Source of the DNA: Acetoanaerobium sticklandii
GTDB lineage: Bacteria > Bacillota > Clostridia > Peptostreptococcales > Filifactoraceae
NCBI RefSeq assembly: GCF_000196455.1
Contig: NC_014614.1
Span: 944,501-1,008,500, forward strand
Direction of reading: 5' to 3'
Length of the DNA: 64,000 bases
The notes beneath the pieces were generated by a model. It ran no database searches. It worked only from the letters and a program-made list of their open reading frames with translations, and was not told where the DNA came from. The position numbers and the translations under genes were made by a program. Below, piece after piece: positions 1 through 9,166 of this stretch (within the stretch, counting starts at the first letter, position 1; each line of letters opens with the position of its first letter).

Positions 1-2
1 CG

Positions 3-1490
3 TTGAAAGCAGATACATATTTTTATGGCAGAAAACAAATAGTTCAAAATTTTTATGATAAGTACATGACTGGTGAACAAAGTGGTTTATTTGGGTTAAG
101 AAAAATAGGAAAAACATCAGTTTTATATGCGCTAGAAAGATTAATCAAATTAAGAGGTGGAAACAGTATTTTCTTGGACTGTCAAGATACAAAAATTCAT
201 AAGTCGAGGTGGAATGAACTACTAAATTATATTATAGAAGCTTTGATTACTAAATATAATATAAGTGATAGTAAGTTCTATGAAATTGAGCATTATACAG
301 AAAAGGATGCTTCAAAATGTTTTGAATCAGATTTATTAAGGGTAAAAAGTCATCTTAACAATAGAAGAATTCTCTTAATTTTTGATGAAATAGAACATAT
401 AACATTTAGAACATCTTCAACAAACCATTGGGCTGAAGAAAATGATTATATTTATTTTTGGCAAACTATTAGGGCTGTATATCAAAACAATTCTTCTCTT
501 TTTTCATTTGTTTTAGCGGGTGTTAACCCATTATGTATTGAAACCTCTATTGTAAACAATTTTGACAATCCTATTTTTTTAATGGTTAACCCAACCTATT
601 TAGAATTATTTTCAGTTCAAGATGTAAAAGAAATGGTGCAAAATATCGGGAATTATATGGGGTTAAAATTTGATGAAGAGGTATTTACTTTATTGACAAA
701 TCATTATGGAGGGCATCCATTTTTGATAAGGCATATATGTAGCCTTATTCATAAAGAGGTAGATGGTTATTCAAGACCGTATACTGTTACAAAGTATGAG
801 TATAATAAAAATAAAAGCCAATACGATGAGAAAATTGTTTGCTATATTGAATCAATAATTCAAGGATTAAATAAATATTATGCTCATGAATATGAATTGT
901 TGGAAATTCTTATATTAAAGGGACATATGGAATTTGAAAAAATATGTAGAAGGTATAATAATGCAGTAGAGCATTTAACGGGGTACGGTGTGCTTAAAAA
1001 AATTAACAAAGAATATCATATAACAATTGAAGCGATTGATTTATATGTTAAGGAAAATAAAAAATATAGAGAAATACCAGACACCAAAGAGGCAATTTGG
1101 CAAGAAATAACTACGAGAAGAAATAAGTTAGAAGAGAGTTTAAGAAAAATAATTATTATGAAATTCATGTTAAGTTCTGATGAAGATGATGCAAAGAAAA
1201 AAATTATGAAAGTTATAGAAGAAAAAAGAAGAGAAAAAATGAACTTGAAAGAATTGAAAAATATCGTAAAAAACGAACTATATCTTTTGGATTTAAAGAA
1301 AATTATAGAAAAAAATTGGGTGGAATTCGAAAAAATATTCAATGACAAGAATGAGTTTTCTATATTTTTTGATTTTATTAATAAAAATAGAGTAGATGCA
1401 CATTCTAAAAGTATATCTGAAAAAGATTTGGCATTGTTACAAATGAGTTTTAAATGGTTTGAGGAAAAAATAGAACCTTACGATTATTAA
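3..1490 (+). CDS. P-loop (AAA-type) ATPase, 5'-partial
   Basis: Predicted ATPase of the archaeal-ATPase/STAND-like kind. A Walker A motif (GLRKIGKTS, about residues 31-39 of the visible part) follows a YGR box typical of the start of this ATPase core. A Walker B-like stretch (LLIFDEIEH) lies near residue 127. A helical, Lys/Glu-rich C-terminal region of about 150 residues follows and has no motif I recognise. The reading frame is open to the left edge, so the start and any N-terminal sensor or effector domain are outside the window. Neighbours are a broken DNA methyltransferase and insertion sequences, a setting typical of defence islands, but no defence role is shown by the sequence. The ATPase call is firm; the function is unknown. 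Confidence 0.7.
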   Translation: MKADTYFYGRKQIVQNFYDKYMTGEQSGLFGLRKIGKTSVLYALERLIKLRGGNSIFLDCQDTKIHKSRWNELLNYIIEALITKYNISDSKFYEIEHYTEKDASKCFESDLLRVKSHLNNRRILLIFDEIEHITFRTSSTNHWAEENDYIYFWQTIRAVYQNNSSLFSFVLAGVNPLCIETSIVNNFDNPIFLMVNPTYLELFSVQDVKEMVQNIGNYMGLKFDEEVFTLLTNHYGGHPFLIRHICSLIHKEVDGYSRPYTVTKYEYNKNKSQYDEKIVCYIESIIQGLNKYYAHEYELLEILILKGHMEFEKICRRYNNAVEHLTGYGVLKKINKEYHITIEAIDLYVKENKKYREIPDTKEAIWQEITTRRNKLEESLRKIIIMKFMLSSDEDDAKKKIMKVIEEKRREKMNLKELKNIVKNELYLLDLKKIIEKNWVEFEKIFNDKNEFSIFFDFINKNRVDAHSKSISEKDLALLQMSFKWFEEKIEPYDY

Positions 1491-1496
1491 ATACTA

Positions 1497-1533
1497 AAAA
1501 AAGGCACAAGCCAATTAGCTTATGCCTTTTTTT
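1497..1533. terminator. Bidirectional terminator between convergent genes
   Basis: An inverted repeat (AAAAAGGCA-c-AAGC ... GCTT-a-TGCCTTTTT) with an A-run on the left and a T-run on the right. It lies between the ATPase gene and the convergent methyltransferase remnant and can serve both strands. Confidence 0.8.
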
Positions 1534-2412
1534 ATAATATTTCAAGTAGTTTATTTCCTATTGAAGTTATTACAGGGACTACCAAAGCATTTCCCATTGT
1601 GAAATATCTAAATTTTTCAGGCATTCCGGTATCAGTCCAATTATCTGGAAAACCATTCAGCCCTTCAGCTTCAACAGGCGTAAGTAATCTAAGCTTTTTA
1701 GTTTTAAAATCTTCTATAACATGGGTACTTCTATTCACGCTGGTTTCACTTGTAAGCATTGTTCTTGCGGGTAAATCTAATCTGTCTGAAAAAGCCATAC
1801 TTCCTTCAGAATAATAATATTCTTCGCCATTTGGTTTAACTCTAGGTACTTTTTTAGAATCTTTCAGATAGGTCCATTTTTCTAAAGAACAATTTAAAAA
1901 ATATTTTGAATCCACGTCATCTTTTAGCTGTATATCTCCTAAAGTTTTTGGATTAACAGTTGTTGGAGTCATTTCTTCACTATAGAAAATTCCATTAAAC
2001 ATAACTCCTGAATTAAAAAATGAGGAAGCAAATTCATTTGAAAAATCGGCCAAATCTTTAAATTCTTCTTTTCCAATATAGCCTGAAGCTATTTTTTTCT
2101 TGTTATGAACATCTTCAACTGGAAAGGCAGAGGCAAAAAATCCATATTTATTAATCCAGCTATAATATTTATCATCTTCAGTAGTTTTCACATGTGCAGT
2201 TAAGTTTTCATATATAGTCTGATCTTTTCTATATGCAAATATAAAAATTCTTCTTCTTTAGTGAGTTACCATATTCAGCAGCATTTATAACTCGCGATTC
2301 TACAGCATATCCTAAATCATTAAGGCATCTAAGAATAACTCCAAAATCACGTCCTCTTTGAGATGTAGGTGATTTCAATAATCTATCCACATTCTCTAAA
2401 AGTATAAATTGG
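1532..2412 (-). pseudogene. Cytosine-5 DNA methyltransferase remnant (Dcm family)
   Basis: C-terminal part of a C5-cytosine methyltransferase. Read on the minus strand, the first piece (about 2225-2411) contains the motif IV core LLENVDRLLKSP followed by QRGRDFG and INAAEYG. Near 2230 the frame breaks: the normal continuation (FIFAYRKDQ) is in a different frame, consistent with one missing or extra base in an AAGAAGAAGAA tract. The rest (from about 2191 down to 1532) keeps the late motifs, LTPVEAEGLNGFPDNW and the terminal MGNALVVPV. The N-terminal part with the SAM-binding motif I and the catalytic PC motif is absent: the gene ends abruptly at the left end of an IS3-type element. The sequence on the far side of the insertion does not read as the missing N-terminus. 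Non-functional as seen; a sequencing error could explain the frameshift but not the truncation. Confidence 0.85.
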
Positions 2413-2481
2413 TGTTAGTATAATATTGTAGACACATAAAGCCGAACACATTAAAATTAATTAAAGAAGGATGTGTTTATA

Positions 2482-2754
2482 ATGGCAAGAGGTCAAAAAC
2501 AATATACAGAAGAATTCAAAAATACAATAGTAGAGCTATATAATTCTGGTAATAGCTTAGCAGAGTTAAGTAGTGAATATGCCCTATCAAAGTCAACAAT
2601 AGCTGGATGGATAAAGAAAAACAAGCCAATAGTTGCGGATAAAGGAAAAACAATAACAGATGTAGATTATCAAGCAGTATTAAAGAAAATAGCAAGACTT
2701 GAAGAGGAAAATGAAATATTAAAAAAAGCTATGGGCATATTCGCAAGGAAGTAA
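2482..2754 (+). CDS. IS3-family transposase OrfA
   Basis: A 90-aa helix-turn-helix protein of the IS3 OrfA type: YTEEFKNTIVELY, then a second helix pair with SKSTIAGWIKK, then a leucine-zipper-like tail (LEEENEILKKAMGIF). The ATG at 2482 is preceded by AAGAAGG; a GTG nine bases upstream is less well placed. Near the 3' end an A7-G run at 2721-2728 is a classic -1 slippage site, and the -1 frame carries OrfB, so the normal product would be the OrfAB fusion. Intact itself, but its partner is broken. Confidence 0.85.
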   Translation: MARGQKQYTEEFKNTIVELYNSGNSLAELSSEYALSKSTIAGWIKKNKPIVADKGKTITDVDYQAVLKKIARLEEENEILKKAMGIFARK

Positions 2755-3148
2755 GTACTGTATTTGAATTCATTACTAACAATAAGAAATATCATGATAT
2801 TAAGCTTATGTGCAAGGTTTTAAAAGTATCTAGAAGCTCCTATTATAAATTTCTAAATAAAAAACCCAGTAATAGAGAACTAGAGAATGTAAAGATAGAG
2901 AAAGAAATCATAAATATCTACAAAGCCAGCAAAAATCGTTATGGAGCTGTTAAAATACATGAATCTCTAAAAACATTGGGGATAAATATTAGTATAAAGA
3001 GAACACAATGATTGATGAAAAAATTAGGGATAAAGTCAATAATAATAAAAAAATATAGACCTACAACATCAAAGAGCAAAATAAAAGAACAAGAAAACGT
3101 TTTAAAAAGAGACTTTAAAGCTACTACTATTAATGAAAAATGGGTAAC
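2721..3148 (+). pseudogene. IS3-family transposase OrfB, 5' fragment with stop
   Basis: Reading in the -1 frame from the slippery run, the sequence gives the OrfB N-terminus (MCKVLKVSRSSYYKFL, then NRYGAVKIHESLKTLG). It is broken by an in-frame TGA at 3009-3011, where relatives have an arginine codon (KRxQ-R-LMKKLGIKS), so CGA to TGA is likely. The frame continues to NEKWVT, just before the first catalytic Asp, and is cut there by the IS21-type element. Confidence 0.85.
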
Positions 3149-3245
3149 TGTATATGTTAACCTAAAAGTACCCCAAAATATAATTGAAATATCCCCTAGA
3201 GGAAATTTAAAATATCCCTATGACAAATCATAGGGAGGCTTGGGG

Positions 3246-4823
3246 ATGATAAGCTTAATGGATAAGCAGGAAATAATTTTATCTCATTTTAGGGAAGGTA
3301 AATCTCAATGGCAAATTCATAGAGATACAGGATTTGACAGAAAGACAATTCGCAAATATATAAATGATTATGAATTGAAAAAGCGTAAGCTTTTATCATC
3401 TGATGAAGATGATATGGCCTTGATAGAGGATTTAACAGCTACTCCCAAATATGATATTAGTAATAGAGTTAAAAGAAAATTATCTGATGAAATAATTCAA
3501 AAGATTAATTTTTACCTAGAGGAAAATAATATTAAGAGAGAAACTGGAAGGAGCAAGCAACAAAAGAAAAAGATTGATATTTATGAATGTTTGATTGAAG
3601 AAGGTTATGATATTAGTTATCCTACTGTTTCAAACTATATAAAAACTACTTTGGATTCTTCTAAAGAAGCTTTCATAAGGCAAGAATATCAATTAGGAGA
3701 AATATGTGAGTTTGACTGGGGAAATGTAAATTTAATAATAGCTGGTAAAGCAAGGAGTGTTCAAATGGCAGCTTTTTCTTCAGCTAAGTCAAATTATCGT
3801 TTTGCATATTTGTATCATAATCAAAAGATGGAGAGCTTTTTAGATGCTCATGTCAAGTTTTTTAATAAAGTTGGTGGTGTTTACAAGGTTGTAGTTTATG
3901 ACAATATGAAGGTGGCTGTAAAAAAGTTCGTTAATAAAAATGAGAAATATCCTACGGATGATTTACTTAAACTTTCTTTGCATTATGGTTTTAAATATAG
4001 GTTTTGCAATGTTTGTAAAGGTAATGAAAAGGGCCATGTAGAAAGGAGTATTGAGTATATAAGAAGAAAGGCTTTTAGTAAGAAAGATACTTTTGATTCT
4101 ATTAAGGAAGCAAATGAATATTTAGCTAGCGAGTTAGCTAAGTTAAACGATAGAGTTTCTAAAGAGTTTAATAAAAGTCCGAAGGACATTTTACTAGAGG
4201 AATTATCTTTTCTACTTCCAATCATGCCAAGTTATGATATAGCTAGAACTATTGAACTTAGAGTAAGCAAGTACTCTACTATAAGTGTTGATGAAAATAA
4301 ATATTCTGTACCTGATTGTTTAGTTGGTAAGTTTGTTTTTACTAAAATTTATCCTGAGAAAATATGCATCTATTACAGGAATAATTTGGTTGCAGAGCAC
4401 AGTAGAAGTTATCTTGTACATGATTGGTGCATTAAGATTGACCATTATATAAATACCATAAAAAAGAAGCCTGGGTCTCTTCATTCTAGCACTGCAATGC
4501 AACAAATGAATCCCACGCTCCAAACAATCTACAATAAGTATTATACAGAAAATCCTAAGAATTTCATAGAGCTTCTTGAATTAATTAGTGAACATGGATT
4601 GAATAAAATTCAAAATGTTATTTATGAGTTAGAGAATTTGAATCCAATTTCGATTAATACTGAGAAGGTTAAAATGCTTTGCAATAGAAATATAGATGAA
4701 AAGATTACTATTAAAGAAAGGTCTACTAAGATTGAGCAGTATTCTAGACAAATTCTAAGTTCTTATGCAGATATTTTAAATAACTCATCTGTAGCCTTTC
4801 AAGAGGAGGCTAAAATTATATGA
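3246..4823 (+). CDS. istA: IS21-family transposase IstA
   Basis: A 525-aa transposase with an N-terminal HTH (REGKSQWQIHRDTGFDRKTI) and an rve-type DDE core: Asp in CEFDWG (about residue 157), Asp in VVYDNMK, and Glu in GHVERSIEYIRR. The C-terminal region has a beta-rich DNA-binding part (ISVDENKYSVP). The start is the ATG at 3246, seven bases after AGGGAGG; a TTG six bases upstream is open but poorly spaced. Its TGA overlaps the istB ATG (ATGA), the usual translational coupling. No lesion is seen in this gene. Confidence 0.92.
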   Translation: MISLMDKQEIILSHFREGKSQWQIHRDTGFDRKTIRKYINDYELKKRKLLSSDEDDMALIEDLTATPKYDISNRVKRKLSDEIIQKINFYLEENNIKRETGRSKQQKKKIDIYECLIEEGYDISYPTVSNYIKTTLDSSKEAFIRQEYQLGEICEFDWGNVNLIIAGKARSVQMAAFSSAKSNYRFAYLYHNQKMESFLDAHVKFFNKVGGVYKVVVYDNMKVAVKKFVNKNEKYPTDDLLKLSLHYGFKYRFCNVCKGNEKGHVERSIEYIRRKAFSKKDTFDSIKEANEYLASELAKLNDRVSKEFNKSPKDILLEELSFLLPIMPSYDIARTIELRVSKYSTISVDENKYSVPDCLVGKFVFTKIYPEKICIYYRNNLVAEHSRSYLVHDWCIKIDHYINTIKKKPGSLHSSTAMQQMNPTLQTIYNKYYTENPKNFIELLELISEHGLNKIQNVIYELENLNPISINTEKVKMLCNRNIDEKITIKERSTKIEQYSRQILSSYADILNNSSVAFQEEAKII

Positions 4824-5578
4824 GTAAAGAATTTGATGAAAAAATATTTTGTCTTGCAAAGGAACTAAAGCTACCATATACTTCTAAATTTTTTAAAGAT
4901 GATATATCTCAGGCAAATACAGAAAGTAAAAGTTATGAAAGTTTTTTATTTGATATTTTAGAAAAAGAGTATGATCTAAGAAAGGAAAATGCAATAAAGA
5001 ATAAAATCAGAAATGCTAAATTCCCATATAAAAAATATATAGAGGATTTAATAATCGATGATTTGCCTAGTGATGCAAAAAATAAAGTTACAGCATTTTC
5101 TTCTCTTGATTTTGTTGAAAAAGGTCAAAATATTATTCTTGCAGGTAACCCAGGTACGGGAAAGTCTCATATTGCAATAGGTTTAGGGATTAAAGCCTGC
5201 GTAGCAGGATACTCGGTTTTATTTACTACTATTCCTCTTCTTGTTAATGAGTTAAAAGAATCTAGATCAAATAAGACTCTTCGTACTTTTGAGCACAGAT
5301 TCCAAAAGTAAGATTTGGTAATAGCAGATGAACTAGGCTATATTTCTTTTGACAAAGAAGCTTCTGAGCTCCTATTTACTTATCTTTCTTTAAGAGCTGG
5401 GAGAAAATCAACAATCATTACTACTAATTTATCTTTTGAAAGGTGGGAAGAAATATTTAAGGATTCAGTAATGACAGCTGCTATGATTGATAGATTAACT
5501 CATAAATCTTTTATAGTAAATATGAATGGAAATTCTTATAGGCTAAAAGAAACAAAACTTTGGTTATCAGAGCAATAA
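4820..5578 (+). pseudogene. istB: IS21-family helper ATPase IstB with an in-frame stop
   Basis: A DnaC-like AAA+ helper of IS21 transposition. The Walker A motif (GNPGTGKSH) lies around 5148-5170, and Walker B (LVIADELGY) follows. Between them, at 5309-5311, a TAA interrupts the frame at a place (FQK-stop-DLVIADELGY) where relatives have tyrosine, so a TAT to TAA change is likely. Frame and length (about 252 codons) are otherwise those of a full IstB. Without readthrough the product lacks Walker B and is dead. Confidence 0.9.
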
Positions 5579-5641
5579 TTTTTTTATCCTCTAGAGGATT
5601 TTTCAATTAGAAAATAGAGGATTATTCAATTGACAAATACA

Positions 5642-5811
5642 CCTCATTAAAAAAGGAAGAAGTTCATCTTGTTAAATATTTTGATTATGATGTCCCAAGA
5701 TTTGCTATATTTGAGTATATAGAATCTTGGTATAACATAAAAAGGATACATAGTAGTATTGGATATTTAACCCCACAAAAATGTGAAGATTTAGCTAGAA
5801 AAATTGCATAA
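5642..5811 (+). pseudogene. IS3-family transposase OrfB, 3' fragment
   Basis: The C-terminal end of OrfB resumes right after the IS21 right end: SLKKEEVHLVKYFDYD, then ESWYNIKRIHSSIGYLTPQKCED, ending in TAA. This holds the last catalytic region of the IS3 DDE domain. About 110 residues between WVT at 3148 and SLKKEE at 5644 are missing, so the IS21 arrival was accompanied by, or followed by, a deletion. Confidence 0.85.
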
Positions 5812-5848
5812 AAAGTTCAACTTTTTGTGTCTAATATATTGACATAGA

Positions 5849-6131
5849 TCCACCTTTGCTTTAGGAGGGACAACTTTTCGCAAAATTAACATTAATGCGT
5901 ATTAGTATCATTTTTCTATCAAAACACATCTTGGTGATGTAAATCCAAAAGAAGATGAAGCAAGCCAAACTATTTATTTTGAGAGGTATTATGTTTTATT
6001 ATAATAAAGAGCATAAAACTCGAGAGTATTATAAAATGATTGAAATAAACTGAAATATCTTTAAATCTAAATTTAATGGTAAAGAACAAATAACACTTGA
6101 AAATACAATATATTCAATATATATCTTATAA
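5849..6131 (+). pseudogene. Decayed coding remnant, family not recognised
   Basis: This fills most of the gap between the IS3 right end and the next gene. One frame reads STFALGGTTFRKINI, then a TAG, then HLGDVNPKEDEASQTIYFERYY up to 6001. A second frame then continues as YYNKEHKTREYYKM, a TGA, and SKFNGKEQITLENTI to about 6131. The near-continuous switching of frames with isolated stops suggests the 3' end of a dead gene, perhaps a partner of the nearby methyltransferase. I do not recognise the family. No other signal is seen in 5812-6150. Confidence 0.4.
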
Positions 6132-6150
6132 AAGAAAGAGGTGCCTTTGA

Positions 6151-8526
6151 ATGATAAAAAAATATGTAGCTCCCTATAACAAGAGTCATAGGGATTATTT
6201 TACAATACTACCTTTTGAGCGTAAAGTTATCTCCAAACTAGAGAATATATTTAGTCGAGAAAAAGGAATATTTGTCCTTTATGGAAACCACGGAGTTGGA
6301 AAATCAAGTTTAAAAAATTATACTATTGAAAATATTAGGAGCAAAAAACTATGTGTAATTATAAACATACCTTTTTATAATAGTAATAAAGATTTACTAA
6401 GAGAAATCTTAATTCAATTACCTATAGGAATAAAGACGGAGATGGATCGGATAAAAAATGATATAGAAAATATTATTTTACCAAAATCACAATTAATTTC
6501 TTTAAATGTTTTTAACCAAGATGAGGAAATACAAGTAGAAGAATCTCAAAATAATTATTTACGTAATTATATATTTATGAGTTCAAAGATATCCAATATA
6601 AAAAAACTATATATAAGAACAAAAGAGTCCCTAAGAGACTTGCCAGAACATATTAATTTTGAAAATGATATATTCAATCATTTGCTTAATGAAATTGATA
6701 AACTTGAAAATCATATTAAAGATTATAAAGATTATCACTGTAAGAAAGAAACAATAAAAGAAAGAATTATAAATAAAATCGGAATAAAGCCTAAAAAATG
6801 TTTAGAGTTAAAAGAACTAGAAAAACGGATATTAAATATAGAAAAAAAAATAAATAAACTAGATGTTTTAAATGAAAACATGTTAGAATTAAATGAGTTT
6901 TTCAAGCTTGCCATGGATCAATTGAAACAGTTTGATTTAGAGATAACTAATATTACTTATTACATTAATGAAACCACATCAAATATTTCTGCAGATAGCT
7001 CTATAGATATGGAGGCAAAGTTACATTTTTTAACTGCTAAAATTGGATTAGAATCATCGGATAGTTTAAATGATAAATTTTCAACATCCGAGGAAGTAAA
7101 AGGAATAGTTACAGAGGAAATAAAAGAAAAACAGCTAATGAGATTGTTAAAAAGCATGTCAGATACCTTTAATATTTCTATTATTATAGATGAATTAGAC
7201 AAGTATCCTATGAATGAAGTAATTGAACTTATAAATCAAAATAAACGTTTGTTTTTAGATTGCAATATTACAACATTATTAATTACAGATATTTACTCAG
7301 GAATTTTTATTGAAGAGAATTCTGATTATATCCATAAAGATCAAATGATTCTTGTAAGAAGTCTAAATCTTGTTGATTTTATTGCAAGAAGTAGAAGTAA
7401 AGGAATACATTTCGGTAATGATTTTTTTGAGATTTTAGACCTATATTATAGTGTTAAAATGAATAATAGAGGACTTGTTGTTAACAAAAAAATAAATGAC
7501 TCAAATAGTACCCCTAAAGGCTTTATTTTTTACTCTTTCATGAATTCAAATTTTTATAAAAATTTGAAAAGTGATCATAAAGAAATTTTTCTAAATTTTT
7601 ATTGGGAACTAATTGAGCTTTTAGACCACGTAGAGAAAATAAGTATTGATGAATATGATGAATTTGTAAATTGCTTTTTAAATAGAAACAAGATTAAATC
7701 TCTACAAATCACAATTAATTTTAATAGACTAAAAGAATTGTTTGAAGAACAGAACTTAGAGATTTATTATAACTTTTTAGATTTTTCTGATTACGAATTT
7801 AACTTTAGTCTTCACTCAAAGTATCAGAATAAAATTCATGACTTTTTAACTGATTTTGCTTCGAAGATGAATTTTTATTCAAATAACACTGAGAAATACT
7901 TTTTAAATATTCAAGATTATAAATTTGTGAATGGAGAAAAGACTCATATTAATAATAATTATTTAAAAAATGAATTTACTAAACTTCTTGAAGAAAACGA
8001 ATGTTCTGATGAAGACTTTGTTAAATCGCTTATTCAAATCTATAAATCAAGTTCAGAGAAGTATATAGGTAGAAAAGAATGGAGATATGCCAACAAAGAA
8101 CTTTACAATCCAAACTATGGCATTGATGATGCAATGAAAGTTGTTAAACGTGAAAATGTAATGGGAATTATTTTATTTTATCCATATAATAATAAAATAA
8201 ATGCAAGACCATATGAAAAACCATTACAAAATGGGATAATTGTTACAGGAAATGATTTTGAAGAAATTGTACTTTTTCCTTATGTTGGATATGTTGGACT
8301 GCACTCTCATAAGCCTTATAGGATGAATGAATTCAAAGAATTTATTACTGAAGAAGGAATTAAAAAAGTATATGAGGTTAAAGAAGAAGTTAATAAACAC
8401 GACAGCTTACAATCAAAATGGTCAAATTGTTTTGATGGAAGTGATGAGAAGAATAAAGAAAAAATCTTAGAGATTTGCTCACAAAAAATGGATAAATGGT
8501 TGGGTGAGCTTGATAAATTAGGTTAA
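6151..8526 (+). CDS. Large P-loop ATPase, function unknown
   Basis: A 791-aa protein with a clear Walker A (GNHGVGKSS, residues 45-53) and a probable Walker B (ISIIIDELDKYP, near residue 347). The ~300 residues between them are helical and charged, with a coiled-coil-like stretch around 190-270, so the ATPase domain has a very large insertion. The C-terminal 440 residues show no motif I know. No signal peptide or membrane segment is seen. The ATG follows AAAGAGGTG with good spacing. Base composition is A/T-rich like the neighbouring accessory genes, and it sits beside methyltransferase and toxin remnants. It could be a KAP-like or other defence NTPase, or a mobile-element ATPase; the sequence does not decide. 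Confidence 0.75.
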   Translation: MIKKYVAPYNKSHRDYFTILPFERKVISKLENIFSREKGIFVLYGNHGVGKSSLKNYTIENIRSKKLCVIINIPFYNSNKDLLREILIQLPIGIKTEMDRIKNDIENIILPKSQLISLNVFNQDEEIQVEESQNNYLRNYIFMSSKISNIKKLYIRTKESLRDLPEHINFENDIFNHLLNEIDKLENHIKDYKDYHCKKETIKERIINKIGIKPKKCLELKELEKRILNIEKKINKLDVLNENMLELNEFFKLAMDQLKQFDLEITNITYYINETTSNISADSSIDMEAKLHFLTAKIGLESSDSLNDKFSTSEEVKGIVTEEIKEKQLMRLLKSMSDTFNISIIIDELDKYPMNEVIELINQNKRLFLDCNITTLLITDIYSGIFIEENSDYIHKDQMILVRSLNLVDFIARSRSKGIHFGNDFFEILDLYYSVKMNNRGLVVNKKINDSNSTPKGFIFYSFMNSNFYKNLKSDHKEIFLNFYWELIELLDHVEKISIDEYDEFVNCFLNRNKIKSLQITINFNRLKELFEEQNLEIYYNFLDFSDYEFNFSLHSKYQNKIHDFLTDFASKMNFYSNNTEKYFLNIQDYKFVNGEKTHINNNYLKNEFTKLLEENECSDEDFVKSLIQIYKSSSEKYIGRKEWRYANKELYNPNYGIDDAMKVVKRENVMGIILFYPYNNKINARPYEKPLQNGIIVTGNDFEEIVLFPYVGYVGLHSHKPYRMNEFKEFITEEGIKKVYEVKEEVNKHDSLQSKWSNCFDGSDEKNKEKILEICSQKMDKWLGELDKLG

Positions 8527-8635
8527 ATGTTTATAGTTATACTATTACTGGTATTGTACATTTTTCTAGTGGATGTGTAACAATGTTATTATCTCTTGTG
8601 TTTGTAAGCATAGCTAAGAGACATATTATATTTAA

Positions 8636-8876
8636 GATGAATTAGGAAGCATTGATATTGCTCTTAGATATTTGCATAAAATAGAAGAAACTGTAAATCG
8701 TTTACAGAATTTTCCTAATTCAAGAAGCGTACAGAGATAATTTATTTAGAGAAAGCAAGGGTATAGAGTATTAATTTTATAAAGACATCTTGTGTTTTTA
8801 AAGTAATGATGAATATAAGATAGTTATTATATCTGCTATAGTTCATGGAAAAAGAGAATATGAAAATTTAATATAG
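8636..8876 (+). pseudogene. ParE/RelE-type toxin remnant
   Basis: In one frame: DELGSIDIALRYLHKIEE, VNRLQNFPNS, several stops, then GYRVLI and RHLVFLK. After a frameshift near 8804 the next frame gives NDEYKIVIISAIVHGKREY and a stop at 8874. The order and motifs (GYRVL..., RHLVFYK-like, AIVHGKREYENLI-like) match RelE/ParE toxins. At least three stops and one frameshift make it a dead gene. No antitoxin is recognisable upstream; 8527-8635 holds only very short hydrophobic reading frames. Confidence 0.75.
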
Positions 8877-9106
8877 ATAGACTATTAAATTTTATACTCT
8901 ATAGCCTTAACTGTAAATTTTTTCTATATTCATTGTAACTTTATAAATAGAGAAAGATAAGTGATACGAAAACTAGTATTATAATAAATAAAGCATAGAT
9001 AAAAAACTTACCGCCAATGGGATACCAGCTCTCTGCGACATCTTTATTTACCTTTCAAGGAACCTAGAGAAGATATCATTGCTATCGAAAAAATAAAGAA
9101 GTTCAC

Positions 9107-9135
9107 TAGTGAAGGCTTATAATAAGCCTTCACTA
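9107..9135. terminator. Perfect inverted repeat, probable terminator
   Basis: TAGTGAAGGCTTAT, one base, then ATAAGCCTTCACTA: a perfect 14-bp inverted repeat, followed on the plus strand by GATTTT. It lies downstream of the minus-strand YciI gene and probably ends transcription of it. The rest of 8877-9166 holds only a 38-codon open stretch (about 9006-9121) that I cannot assign. Confidence 0.6.
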
Positions 9136-9166
9136 GATTTTAGAATAAAAAAGAAAAGCTGAAAAT

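Larger units (their letters stand above)
3149..5641 (+). mobile_element. IS21-family element inserted in the IS3 element
   Basis: It carries istA and istB in the usual overlapping order. The ends form imperfect inverted repeats starting TGTAT: the left end begins TGTATATGTTAACC, and the right end on the opposite strand begins TGTATTTGTCAATT. A second inner repeat, TAATTGAAA-ATCC-CTAGAGGA, occurs near both ends (about 3179-3202 and 5586-5611), matching the multiple terminal repeats known in IS21 elements. istB carries a stop codon, so the element is probably not autonomous. Confidence 0.85.
2413..5844 (+). mobile_element. IS3-family element, degenerate, interrupted by an IS21-type element
   Basis: Imperfect terminal inverted repeats are visible: TGTTAG...TAGACACATAAAGCCGAAC on the left and, on the opposite strand, TGTCAA...TTAGACACAAAAAGTTGAAC on the right. 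Inside are an orfA, a slippery A7 run and a broken orfB, the usual IS3 plan. An IS21-type element occupies 3149-5641 and the orfB middle that should be there is missing. I could not identify a clean target-site duplication (left flank ends AATTGG, right flank starts TAGATC). The element cannot make an intact transposase. Confidence 0.85.

Noticed and set aside
1016..1348. Minus-strand frame rich in Phe, Ile and Ser
   Set aside because: It is the complement of a Lys/Glu-rich helical region of the ATPase gene, a common artefact in A/T-rich DNA.
5309..5314. Recoding of the istB TAA as a real product
   Set aside because: TAA is not a known recoding codon here, there is no slippery site, and relatives have Tyr; a point mutation is simpler.
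9006..9121. 38-codon frame ending FTSEGL before the inverted repeat
   Set aside because: Could be the tail of a lost gene, but it is too short, has no start, and I recognise no family.
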